Below are positions 4,631 to 12,666 of a stretch of 20,001 nucleotides of DNA, in pieces. The position numbers and the translations under genes are program-made. The stretch is taken from positions 1-20,001 of the IMG/VR virus record IMGVR_UViG_3300044638_001635; one strand, written 5' to 3'. Position 1 is the stretch's first letter, and each line of letters opens with the position of its first letter. Source of the stretch: a virus. Below the pieces are notes generated by a model. It searched no databases. It had not been told where the DNA came from and saw only the letters and a list, made by a program, of their open reading frames with translations.

Positions 4631-7282
4631 GTGTCGGTTGTCGCCAACGTTGCTATTAACGTCGACAGCCGCAACGCGGTTAGCAAACTGCGCGAGGTTG
4701 AGCAGGCTAGTAGCAAGTTAGATCAAACATATCAAGACCTTAATGGGCGCTTGCGCGACGCAAATGGCAGATTTATTAAGGTTGGAGAAGCAGCGCAAGC
4801 AGCAAGCAGCAAGGTTAATACTCTTGGCAATGCAGTCCAAAATCTTGCATCTCAGTTAGTTGTTGCTGATCTTGCTCGAAGATTCTTCAAGGGTTTTGAC
4901 GAAGCGGAAAAAGCTGCCGCCGCTTTACGCACGCTTGGCGTAGATAGCAAAGAGTTAGAGGCTCGGTTGCTAGGTGTCAGTAATAAATTGGGCGGTCTTT
5001 ATTCTCAGACTCAATTACTTACTGCAGCATACGATGTAGCTAGCTCTGGTTTTGCTAACGCAGCCGACAATGCAAAAATCCTAGAAGCATCCGCTAAAGG
5101 TGCAACGGCCGGTCTATCAGATATTAATACTGTTGGAAATGCTGTTACCAGCGTTCTAAATGCCTACGGCAAATCCGCTGCGGAAGCTGGAATGCTAGTA
5201 GATGGATTTATTCAAACACAAAATGATGGCAAGATTGTTCTTAATGAATACGCGCAGCAAATTGGCAAATTGGCGCCGACTGCCGCTGCTGCTGGAATTG
5301 GCATTCAAGAACTAAATGCAGCTGTCGCCACAATTACGGCACAAGGCGTACCGGTTGAGTCAACTTTTGCTGGCTTAAATCAAGCACTAGTTGCCATCCT
5401 TAAACCCAGCAAAGAAGCAAGCGACTTAGCTAAAGCTTTGGGCATTGACTTTAACGAAGCTGGACTGCGCGCTAAAGGATTTGGCGGATTACTGCAAGAA
5501 GTTAAAGAAAAAACCGGCGGCAGCACAACCGCACTGGTGCAACTGTTTGGTAGCGTGGATGCACTTAAAGCGATTCTTCCACTTGTTAACGACGATCTAG
5601 TTAAATATAACCAAAACGTACAAAAGCAGGCAGATGTTTCTGGAATTGCCGACAAAGCAACGGCAGAGCTTGGTGGAACAGTTTCTGCTGAAGTATCCAA
5701 GATGATTAATCAGATCGGGAATTTAACTCGATCGCTTGACACAGTATTAGGCCCAGCGCTTGGCGGCATTGTTAAACTAATCAACGTTGTTATTGCCGAA
5801 GCTACCAGAGGCATTAACGTCCTAGGGCAGCTCTTTAGTCTTGGAAAAAACACAACAATACTTAAGGGGGCACTTGAATCAGGAGACTTGCGTGGCGCAG
5901 CGGCCGGGCGTGTCATTCCTGGAGTTGACGAACTAATTGGCCAACAACGCAGGCAGCAGTTGCAGAGGCAGGCAGGCGCTGGCACAGGCTTTCTTGGTAT
6001 GGGATTTAATGCCCAAAAGTTCGGCGAGCTCCTAAAGCAGCAACCTGAAATTAAACGACTACTTGGCGCAGGCGGCACACCAGCAGCAGGCGGCACACCA
6101 GCAGCAGGGGTTAATCCGGCAGTTCAGGCGATATTGAATGAGCTAGGGCAATCCGGCAGCAAAGGTCGCGGTGGTAAATCAGACGCAGAAAAGTCGGCCG
6201 AAAAAGCAGCGCGTGAAGCGGAAAAATTACGGCAAGAGCTTGAACGATCGCTTGAAGTTGGCGATCAACTTGGCACGCAATTTAGTCGCCAAGCAGCGTT
6301 GCTGTTTGAGGGATCAGAAATTGAACGCAAGCGACTGCAAATTCAATTTGATTTCCAGGACCGCGCCAAGCAAATTGCAGAGCTGAAAAATGCTGAGCAG
6401 CGCACCAACCTGAATCAGCTCAACGCCGAAATCCAGCGACTTGAGATCATTCAACTACAAACGGAAGAACTGAAAAAGCAAGCAGAAGAAGCTGAGAAGC
6501 TCTTTAAGCAAGCGATGGAAGGCGCAGAGTTTGGCGCAGCAGGCCAAGGCACTGTTGTATCTGGCTTGAGTGATGCAATAGCCAAACTCAAGGAAGACCT
6601 GAATCCAATCAAACTGCAGATTGACGCGATCGTCAACGGCGCCACTGCGATTGGTGACGCATTCAGTGCTGCGTTTGGCGAGGTAATCACGGGCGCCAAA
6701 TCAACGCAGCAAGCATTGGCTGATGCTTTTAAAAAGATTGGCGATGCTTTTATCAGCATGGCGGCTGAAATTATCGCTAAGCAGATGACGCTAATCATTT
6801 TGCAGACGATCCTCAATGCTTTGAGTGGCGGCGGAAATGCGTTGGGTACTGCCAACAAAAACCTTTCAGGTACTGGCGCATTATCAACCACAAAACTGTT
6901 CCCGACTGGTGCATTTGCGGACGGTGGTTTTGTTACTGGACCAACGAACGCACTAATTGGCGAAGGTGGAGAGCCCGAGTACATCATCCCCGCCAGCAAA
7001 ATGCGTTCTGCGATGGGGCGCTATGCAAGCGGCGCACGCGGCAACAGCGTCATCCCAAGTTCCGGCGCAGAATCTGGCATCGAACGAGGCGGTGTTGCCA
7101 CAATGGAACCAATCGACGTGCGATACAGCATCGAACGCATCAACAACGTGGATTACGTCACCGCTGATCAGTTCCAGCGCGGCATGGCGCAGGCAGCACA
7201 GCAAGGCGCCATCCAAGGTGAAACCCGTGCATTGCGTAAGCTTCAAATGAGCAGCTCCACTCGCCGGAGGGTCGGCATCTAA
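4631..7282 (+). CDS. Tail tape measure protein (TP901 type)
   Basis: An 883-aa protein starting at GTG 4631. Residues about 95-320 match the TP901-type tape measure core ('AAYDVASSGFANAADNAKIL', later 'GIGIQELNAAVATITAQGVP' and 'VQLFGSVDALKAI'). Residues about 440-505 are low complexity and contain the duplicated GGTPAA unit. About 515-635 is a long charged, coiled-coil-like helix. About 665-740 is hydrophobic. Near 760-790 is the tape-measure ending 'FADGGFVTGPTNALIGEGGE' followed by 'PEYIIP'. It sets tail length (about 0.15 nm per residue gives roughly 130 nm) and forms the channel for DNA entry. Base composition is more AT-rich than the tube and capsid genes. It is coupled by TAATG to the next gene. 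Confidence 0.9.
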   Translation: MSVVANVAINVDSRNAVSKLREVEQASSKLDQTYQDLNGRLRDANGRFIKVGEAAQAASSKVNTLGNAVQNLASQLVVADLARRFFKGFDEAEKAAAALRTLGVDSKELEARLLGVSNKLGGLYSQTQLLTAAYDVASSGFANAADNAKILEASAKGATAGLSDINTVGNAVTSVLNAYGKSAAEAGMLVDGFIQTQNDGKIVLNEYAQQIGKLAPTAAAAGIGIQELNAAVATITAQGVPVESTFAGLNQALVAILKPSKEASDLAKALGIDFNEAGLRAKGFGGLLQEVKEKTGGSTTALVQLFGSVDALKAILPLVNDDLVKYNQNVQKQADVSGIADKATAELGGTVSAEVSKMINQIGNLTRSLDTVLGPALGGIVKLINVVIAEATRGINVLGQLFSLGKNTTILKGALESGDLRGAAAGRVIPGVDELIGQQRRQQLQRQAGAGTGFLGMGFNAQKFGELLKQQPEIKRLLGAGGTPAAGGTPAAGVNPAVQAILNELGQSGSKGRGGKSDAEKSAEKAAREAEKLRQELERSLEVGDQLGTQFSRQAALLFEGSEIERKRLQIQFDFQDRAKQIAELKNAEQRTNLNQLNAEIQRLEIIQLQTEELKKQAEEAEKLFKQAMEGAEFGAAGQGTVVSGLSDAIAKLKEDLNPIKLQIDAIVNGATAIGDAFSAAFGEVITGAKSTQQALADAFKKIGDAFISMAAEIIAKQMTLIILQTILNALSGGGNALGTANKNLSGTGALSTTKLFPTGAFADGGFVTGPTNALIGEGGEPEYIIPASKMRSAMGRYASGARGNSVIPSSGAESGIERGGVATMEPIDVRYSIERINNVDYVTADQFQRGMAQAAQQGAIQGETRALRKLQMSSSTRRRVGI
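6071..6106 (+). repeat. 18-bp tandem duplication in the tape measure gene
   Basis: Two perfect copies of an 18-base unit (6071-6088 and 6089-6106) encode GGTPAA twice in the low-complexity linker. Being a multiple of three, gain or loss would change linker length, and possibly tail length slightly, without a frameshift. Confidence 0.85.
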
Positions 7283-7737
7283 TGGATATTGCACTTGGCC
7301 ATTATTTGACGCTCAAAAAAGACACGGGCGCCGAGCTTAAGTTTCAAAACTTTTGGATCGGTCAAACCGTTAATGGGCATCAATTCCTCCCGTTTGGATT
7401 TAGTGGGATCACGGTCAACCGCAGTGGTGACAACGTTGATGCCAGCTTGGTGTTTCCGAACAACGCAATCGCTCGGTCTTGGGCGGATGAGGCCATTCGG
7501 AATGACTGGATTGCCACGGTATCTGTGCGCATCATTGCCGACTCAACTGATCCGGCTTCAAATCAAACCACACTTCACGAATACGTCGGTCAGGTTGCCA
7601 GTGGCGGTTGGAGGCAGGATACCGTAATTTTTCGGTTGAATAGTGTGCTTGATGCTGTCGGTGGCGACATACCCAAGCGAACATTGCAACAGAAACTAGT
7701 CGGCAGTATTCCGATCAGTGGCACCCTCTTGTTTTGA
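7282..7737 (+). CDS. Minor tail protein (gpL-like position)
   Basis: A 151-aa protein whose ATG overlaps the tape measure stop (TAATG). It carries 'FQNFWIGQTVNGHQFLPFGF', 'NVDASLVFPNNAIARSWADE', 'EYVGQVASGGWRQD' and the ending 'LNSVLDAVGGDIPKRTLQQK' followed by 'LVGSIPISG'. I recall this pattern from tail proteins of cyanobacterial phages and prophages. Its place between tape measure and NlpC/P60 gene matches lambda gpL, a tail-tip component. The homology to gpL itself is not shown by sequence; the call rests on gene order. Confidence 0.6.
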   Translation: MDIALGHYLTLKKDTGAELKFQNFWIGQTVNGHQFLPFGFSGITVNRSGDNVDASLVFPNNAIARSWADEAIRNDWIATVSVRIIADSTDPASNQTTLHEYVGQVASGGWRQDTVIFRLNSVLDAVGGDIPKRTLQQKLVGSIPISGTLLF

Positions 7738-8089
7738 TCTGATTGGGATGCCCTATCGCTTAGGCGGTGACGGCAGGGACGGCAAAATCGACTGCATCAA
7801 TTTGGTCTACACCGTATTGGATCGGGTCGGTATCAGTACGCCGCCGTTTAATCCGGGATGGTATGTAGCCAGTCGAACAAGCATTGCCCGCGATTTGCTG
7901 CGGTGGGGTAGGCGGGTTGCGGAGCCAACCTATGATGGTGACGTGCTGTTGTTACCTACAGAGCACAAAGCCTTTGGGGTCGTATGGGACAACGGGATTC
8001 TGAACATCGGGGAACTGAGCCAAAGGGTGCAGTGGACTCCGCTTTGGAATTGCGTCGCCTGCCCCTGCTTCCGTACGAAAGGCAGCTAA
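7718..8089 (+). CDS. NlpC/P60-like tail peptidase (gpK C-terminal-like)
   Basis: A 123-aa protein starting at GTG 7718, overlapping the gpL-like gene by 20 bases. 'FDLIGMPYRLGGDGRDGKID' followed by CINLVY is the NlpC/P60 catalytic-cysteine block (Cys26); 'DGDVLLLPTEHKAFGVVWDN' carries the GD turn and the likely catalytic His83. Lambda gpK carries such a domain after an N-terminal JAMM-like domain, which is absent here. It probably cleaves peptidoglycan stem peptides during DNA entry and is part of the tip. The upstream GTG is preferred to ATG 7748 because the latter would cut the helix that precedes the GG-DC block in this family. Confidence 0.75.
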   Translation: MAPSCFDLIGMPYRLGGDGRDGKIDCINLVYTVLDRVGISTPPFNPGWYVASRTSIARDLLRWGRRVAEPTYDGDVLLLPTEHKAFGVVWDNGILNIGELSQRVQWTPLWNCVACPCFRTKGS

Positions 8090-11000
8090 TTGATTTTCTG
8101 GGTTGCAGCGAAGACGAATACCGATATTTCGTTAGTGAAGTACAGAAAAAGACCGGCGAGCGCCCAGCGGAATATGCGCTGATTCCGGACATTCGATGCG
8201 ACCCGTTTACTACGTCTGTCCTAGTCAGTCTTGCGATTGGTCTTGTAACAACAGGCGTTTCTTATCTGCTGGCACCTAAACCACAAACTCCTGAGCAGAC
8301 CAACATCCGCCAGCAAACACTTGGGAGCCAACGCGGACGCCAACGTTTTAACGCCACCGTCGGCTTTGATGGCGTACAAGAATTAGCTGAATACGGCAGC
8401 CGTCTCGCCATCTTGTTTGGCGATTACCAAGAGCACGGCTTTGGCGTAACCGGCGGCATCATGGCGCAGCCGCAACTGGTGTGGTCACGCACCATGAGCT
8501 ATGGCACGCACCAAGCCCTGCGTTTGATGTACGTGCTGGGCGAAACAATCGGCTTCGGGCAAAAGCGCCCCGATCTATCCGGCATTTTCATCGGCAACAA
8601 CGGCCTCGATTTGCTGGATCCCAGTCGCTATGCCTTTTATTACAAACCTGGCACGACCGCTGCCGGAAACATCTCTGGGCGCATTTACGCCGGCAATCTG
8701 CTGTACGGGACTAAAGGCACTGCATCATCAGGTGATCCTGTCGCGTTTGATGATGTTTTTACATGCCCAACATCATTCGGACCTGATCGTCCCGGATTTT
8801 GTCAGACTTACAAACCATCAAACGCGACGGCATTCGGCCTGTTCAATCCAATTAAAAATGGCACTGCATTCCGTCTGAATTGGCGTGTTATCAGCCGCCC
8901 AAAATCATCTGGTGATCCAAGCGATCGCATCTTGGAAGAACGCAAAAAGATTGCTGGACCGCAAGCAGATGCGCGTACTGCCGGGATGCCTGGCGTTGGC
9001 GCAGGTTATAGCCCTTGCATGGGATTGGTTGCGCACAATGGCAACGCACCCTCAACGCCAACAGAAGTCACTTGCGCCGTGGGCGACACCGTTGAGTTTT
9101 ACATTGATAGCCGAAATTTTCAGCCTGGTGATCTAAACATCCAAGCGAGTTCTGGCGTTGACATGGCTGATGTTAATAACGCCTTGCATAGCGCACGCGA
9201 AGCTGCTGACAGTGTTTTACAGCTTGGCACGCAAATTATGATCGGCAACTGCTTGTTCAAAATAGAAAGCCGCACCGCCGAAGTTTATGTACCGCAGAAG
9301 CAAGATGTACGCGTAATTTTGCGTTGCACTGAAACTGTTGGCACTCAACACACGATTGGTATTGCTGGAGATCTAGCAGTAAAAACGAAGACGCTAACAA
9401 GTAAAGGAGGCGGGGCAAGCTCTTCAATTCCGGCTAATAATCCTGCTGACGGCTATTGCGGTCCATCTTTCTGGCCTGTTGCACAAGTCGCTATTGCCAG
9501 CATCCGCAATACACGTCCCGTTGACGCGACCGAAATTGGAATCCGCAGTGTTGTGTGGAATCGCGCTAGCGGCTTGTGCAATTTCCAAAACGTACCACGC
9601 GCGCCCAAGCTTCTGGAATTTGATAACGATGACACAAATCTGACCAACGGCACGCTCGATAAATACATGGCGCGCTCCAGCGCTTTTGCTATTGAAGTTC
9701 GTCCAGCAGATCCACAACCAAACGGAACACCTTACCCGTGGTCGCGCATCGAAGAGCAGTTTGTTGTAACCGGAAGCCGCCCTGTCGATCAGTACAACTT
9801 CATCCGTTTGAAACCAGACGGTAATGCTGGCGGCAAACAAATGGAATATCGCCTTGTGCCACGTCCGGGCTCAATTCTTGCCAAGTACACAAACTCAACT
9901 GGGCGCTGGATTCGCCTCACTGGCAAATTAACTGGGACAGGTTACGCATCTGGTTTTGGTAAAACATATTCAACCTCTTACGGCACGATTCAAGTTACGT
10001 GCTCGGGCGAGGAAATGTTGGCTGGAGAGTATTTCAATAATAAAGAACTAGTTAGCGGGGCGACCGATGGATACACAACCACAAGCACGCCAATACCAAA
10101 CGCAATCGCTGTTCTTAGCTACTACAACGGCAATGGCGGCGGTCAAGGCGCGCAAGGCGGCTATGCGTATGAAGTGCTGGGGCATCCACAGAACTATGCA
10201 GACGGCACGCGTGTAAACCAGCGCATAACGATTACGAAAAAAGATGGCTCAACAATTACCGTTGTTTTTGGTGCTACAAAGCGCAGCAATTATGCCGGTG
10301 AATATATTGCGCGTTACGGCACCACGGCAATGTGGGATCAATACAGTGTGGCATGGGCTTTGTCTACTGCTGTACCAGCTACAGGTACATGGAGTAATGA
10401 AGAAAATTTCTCTCACATTGTCGGTGTTAGCGGGGGTAATAGATGGGCAAATTATGGCGGCCATACACAATTCAGGATTGATTTTCGCGTCACGGGTCTT
10501 GGTCAAACAACCGCAGTCGTGGCATCTCAAGATGAACGCACTTTTGAGCGCTTTTCGCAGATTTCCGACGTAAGCCACTACGACGAACTGACCAAATCAC
10601 ACTTTGACGGCCCTGAACACGAAGTTGTTTATGTGAATGAATCCCTCGCAAACCTGAACGAATCCGACGATGAATTTATCGCCAACTATGACGCCTGCAC
10701 CACGATGGGGCTTGTCATTCGTTCTGATAAATCGGTTCGCAGCGTCGAGCAACTCAACGTATGGATGCCTAAAGGCGTCGATTGTTACAACTGGTTTGAT
10801 GGCAGCACTGGTCCTAGCAACCTATTCTGCGATCTTGTCTATTACTTGTTAACCAATACACGCGCTGGCCTTGGTGACGTTGTAAGCCCAGATTTAATCG
10901 ACAACACGGGTTTTACGACAACTGCCGCCTTCCTCAAAGCCAACGACATTTACTTTGACGGCGCTATCGACACTAACCGCAACTTCAAGGATTTTGTAAC

Positions 11001-11823
11001 TGAACTGGCACCTTACAACCTTTGTTCTTTCGTCATAAAAAACGGCAAGTTTACGATTGTTCCTGCCGTGCCATACAACAACGCTGGCGCGATTGATCCA
11101 AACGCTTTGCAGATTTCTGCGTTGTTCACCGACGGCAACATCATTGATGACACGTTCGAAGTCGAATATCTAGACAAAGACCAGCGGCGTGATTTCCGCG
11201 CTGTCGTTAGCTACAGGCAAACACAGAAAAACGCCTTCCCCACTATTCGCACGGTGGCTGTCCGCTGGAACGAAAGCGCCTCCAGTACATACCCGCAGGA
11301 AGCAATCGACCTTTCGCTGTTTTGCACACACCGCGAACAAGCGCTGAAAGTTGCTCGCTACCTACTAAGCATCCGCCGCCGCGTTGATCACGTCATCCGC
11401 TTCAAGACCAGCCCTTACGGTTTGCAACTGGCGCCAGGCGACTACATCAAAGTTGTCACTCAAGTTGCGCCTTACACCGCATCGCGGAATGGTGTCATCA
11501 ATGCTGACAACGGCTCAATCCTGTCTGCAGACCCCCTAGCTGATGGTACTTACAGCGTGTTTGCGTATCGCCCCGGCGGCACCGAAGTGGAAACGATCAG
11601 CTTGACAGTCGCCGACGGTAAAGCAACGAACACTAACTACTGGGGCATGGTCTACACGTACACCGACACCTCGATCAATCAGAATGTGTACATGATCGAA
11701 GAGCTAACGCTTGATGAGGATGGATTGGTCAGCATTTCGGCCAGCCACACACCTGTTGAGGGTGATGCCTCGCAGGTCGCCTTGGATGTGATCACTGCCG
11801 ACCGCTTCCTGTACGACTCCTGA
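8032..11823 (+). CDS. Tail tip hub / host-specificity protein (gpJ-like)
   Basis: A long frame ending at 11823. The N-terminus reads LELRRLPLLPYERQLIDFLG, then 'IPDIRCDPFTTSVLVSLAIG' and a hydrophobic stretch to 'SYLLAPKP' (about residues 58-84), recalling the hydrophobic segment of lambda gpI and suggesting an I-J fusion. The C-terminal third (about 1040-1145) has the phage hub pattern 'RDFRAVVSYRQTQKNAFPTI' through 'REQALKVARYLLSIRRRVDH' to 'SPYGLQLAPGDYIKV' (I recall Pfam PF13550). It forms the central tail tip and contacts the receptor or carries receptor-binding parts. Start is uncertain: ATG 7984 would overlap the peptidase gene by 106 bases; GTG 8032, with AAAGGG (8022-8027) before it, gives 58 and a better fit to the conserved N-terminus. 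Confidence 0.85.
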   Translation: MDSALELRRLPLLPYERQLIDFLGCSEDEYRYFVSEVQKKTGERPAEYALIPDIRCDPFTTSVLVSLAIGLVTTGVSYLLAPKPQTPEQTNIRQQTLGSQRGRQRFNATVGFDGVQELAEYGSRLAILFGDYQEHGFGVTGGIMAQPQLVWSRTMSYGTHQALRLMYVLGETIGFGQKRPDLSGIFIGNNGLDLLDPSRYAFYYKPGTTAAGNISGRIYAGNLLYGTKGTASSGDPVAFDDVFTCPTSFGPDRPGFCQTYKPSNATAFGLFNPIKNGTAFRLNWRVISRPKSSGDPSDRILEERKKIAGPQADARTAGMPGVGAGYSPCMGLVAHNGNAPSTPTEVTCAVGDTVEFYIDSRNFQPGDLNIQASSGVDMADVNNALHSAREAADSVLQLGTQIMIGNCLFKIESRTAEVYVPQKQDVRVILRCTETVGTQHTIGIAGDLAVKTKTLTSKGGGASSSIPANNPADGYCGPSFWPVAQVAIASIRNTRPVDATEIGIRSVVWNRASGLCNFQNVPRAPKLLEFDNDDTNLTNGTLDKYMARSSAFAIEVRPADPQPNGTPYPWSRIEEQFVVTGSRPVDQYNFIRLKPDGNAGGKQMEYRLVPRPGSILAKYTNSTGRWIRLTGKLTGTGYASGFGKTYSTSYGTIQVTCSGEEMLAGEYFNNKELVSGATDGYTTTSTPIPNAIAVLSYYNGNGGGQGAQGGYAYEVLGHPQNYADGTRVNQRITITKKDGSTITVVFGATKRSNYAGEYIARYGTTAMWDQYSVAWALSTAVPATGTWSNEENFSHIVGVSGGNRWANYGGHTQFRIDFRVTGLGQTTAVVASQDERTFERFSQISDVSHYDELTKSHFDGPEHEVVYVNESLANLNESDDEFIANYDACTTMGLVIRSDKSVRSVEQLNVWMPKGVDCYNWFDGSTGPSNLFCDLVYYLLTNTRAGLGDVVSPDLIDNTGFTTTAAFLKANDIYFDGAIDTNRNFKDFVTELAPYNLCSFVIKNGKFTIVPAVPYNNAGAIDPNALQISALFTDGNIIDDTFEVEYLDKDQRRDFRAVVSYRQTQKNAFPTIRTVAVRWNESASSTYPQEAIDLSLFCTHREQALKVARYLLSIRRRVDHVIRFKTSPYGLQLAPGDYIKVVTQVAPYTASRNGVINADNGSILSADPLADGTYSVFAYRPGGTEVETISLTVADGKATNTNYWGMVYTYTDTSINQNVYMIEELTLDEDGLVSISASHTPVEGDASQVALDVITADRFLYDS
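8921..8928. repeat. HIP1 octamer GCGATCGC (copy 1)
   Basis: Exact cyanobacterial highly iterated palindrome inside the hub gene. Two further copies lie at 12226-12233 and 12769-12776. Confidence 0.9.
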
Positions 11824-11825
11824 CC

Positions 11826-12215
11826 ATGGCATTTCCCAGCTCGCTAAAACCCACATCCCGCCAATACAGCCCCGGCGATTATCCGGTCAAAACGCACAAC
11901 GCAAATAACGGCGCCGAGGTGCGCATTTTGTACGGCAGCCGTCCTACAAACATGACACTGGATCTGACATACGCCAATATCACCGATTCGGAAGCCAATA
12001 ACTTTTTGACGCATTACTACGAAGTCCAAGGCACATACCAAACGTTCAGCATTGCTTCGACTGCAGAGACCTTTTCGGGTTGGACTGCCGGCGCTGATAG
12101 TTTGAATCTTGTTGGCACTGGTGCGGTATGGCGTTACAGCGAACCACCCCAGCAGCAATCCGTGCGACCTGGTGTGTCTACGGTCAGTGTTCGCCTTATT
12201 GGCGTCCAAAGCTAG
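11826..12215 (+). CDS. Minor tail protein, hypothetical
   Basis: A 129-aa protein two bases after the hub gene, with no Shine-Dalgarno, so probably coupled. It reads 'LKPTSRQYSPGDYPVKTHNA', 'GAEVRILYGSRPTNMTLDLT', 'ANNFLTHYYEVQGTYQTFSI' and the ending 'WRYSEPPQQQSVRPGVSTVS' continuing to VRLIGVQS. The layout (an R-x-LYGS segment, a 'FL-HY---GT---F' block, a 'W-Y-epP' motif and a closing beta strand) loosely resembles gpM-type minor tail proteins that join tube to tip, but gene order differs because gpM precedes the hub in lambda. I recall close relatives in cyanobacterial phages. Exact role unknown. Confidence 0.6.
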   Translation: MAFPSSLKPTSRQYSPGDYPVKTHNANNGAEVRILYGSRPTNMTLDLTYANITDSEANNFLTHYYEVQGTYQTFSIASTAETFSGWTAGADSLNLVGTGAVWRYSEPPQQQSVRPGVSTVSVRLIGVQS

Positions 12216-12220
12216 GATGT

Positions 12221-12240
12221 AGGAGGCGATCGCTCGGCAT
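12221..12240 (+). promoter_or_regulatory. Shine-Dalgarno AGGAGG overlapping a HIP1 palindrome
   Basis: AGGAGG (12221-12226) is the strongest Shine-Dalgarno in the window. Its last G is the first base of the HIP1 octamer GCGATCGC (12226-12233), which fills most of the 14-base spacer to the ATG at 12241. The spacer is longer than usual. Confidence 0.6.
12226..12233. repeat. HIP1 octamer GCGATCGC (copy 2)
   Basis: Exact HIP1 in the ribosome-binding spacer before tail-tube-like protein 2. Confidence 0.9.
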
Positions 12241-12666
12241 ATGGCCAAGATTTATACAGGACGCGACGGTCGCCTACTGATTGACGGCACCGAGCAAATT
12301 AAGGTGACAAACTGGTCTTTGACCGGAAACCTTGAAACGCTGGAGACTACCAGCCTTGGCGATAGCCAGCGGACCTACGTTCCAGGCGTCCAAGAATTTA
12401 ACGGTAGTGCGACTCTTCTGTATTACAACGACGGCACTGGCCGCAACGATGCTGCAACGGCACTGAAGAAAGTGCTCAAAATCGGCAGCGTGTCAGAAAG
12501 TGACACGGTAATCATGCGCCTGCGTTTGGTCGAAGGCAACACTAACCACGACGTAGAACTGACGACTTATATCACCAGCGTCAGCTTCGGTGCCAGCGTG
12601 GGTGAGGTCAGCTCTGCACAGATCAGCTTCCAAGCCACTGGTGCGCTAACAGCGGTGACAATCTGA
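12241..12666 (+). CDS. Tail tube-like protein 2
   Basis: A 141-aa protein with a tail-tube-like pattern: 'GTEQIKVTNWSLTGNLETLE' continuing 'TTSLGD', then 'YVPGVQEFNGSATLLYYNDG' and a last strand 'SSAQISFQATGALTAVTI'. The W-S-l-x-x-N-x-x-x-l-E-T-T-S-L-G-D block and the 'G-x-G-S-a-T-L-x-Y' block are typical of siphoviral tube proteins. The genuine tube gene by position is at 3303, so this may instead form a ring near the tip or decorate the tail. It has a strong Shine-Dalgarno and overlaps the next gene by one base (TGATG). Confidence 0.65.
   Translation: MAKIYTGRDGRLLIDGTEQIKVTNWSLTGNLETLETTSLGDSQRTYVPGVQEFNGSATLLYYNDGTGRNDAATALKKVLKIGSVSESDTVIMRLRLVEGNTNHDVELTTYITSVSFGASVGEVSSAQISFQATGALTAVTI

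Noticed and set aside
6171-6386. 71-aa + strand frame within the tape measure gene
   Set aside because: It is a Lys/Arg-rich out-of-frame reading of the coiled-coil region, without ribosome-binding site or recognisable sequence.
6451-6999. 182-aa open frame on the - strand
   Set aside because: It mirrors the tape measure gene; the + frame has the conserved tape-measure ending here.
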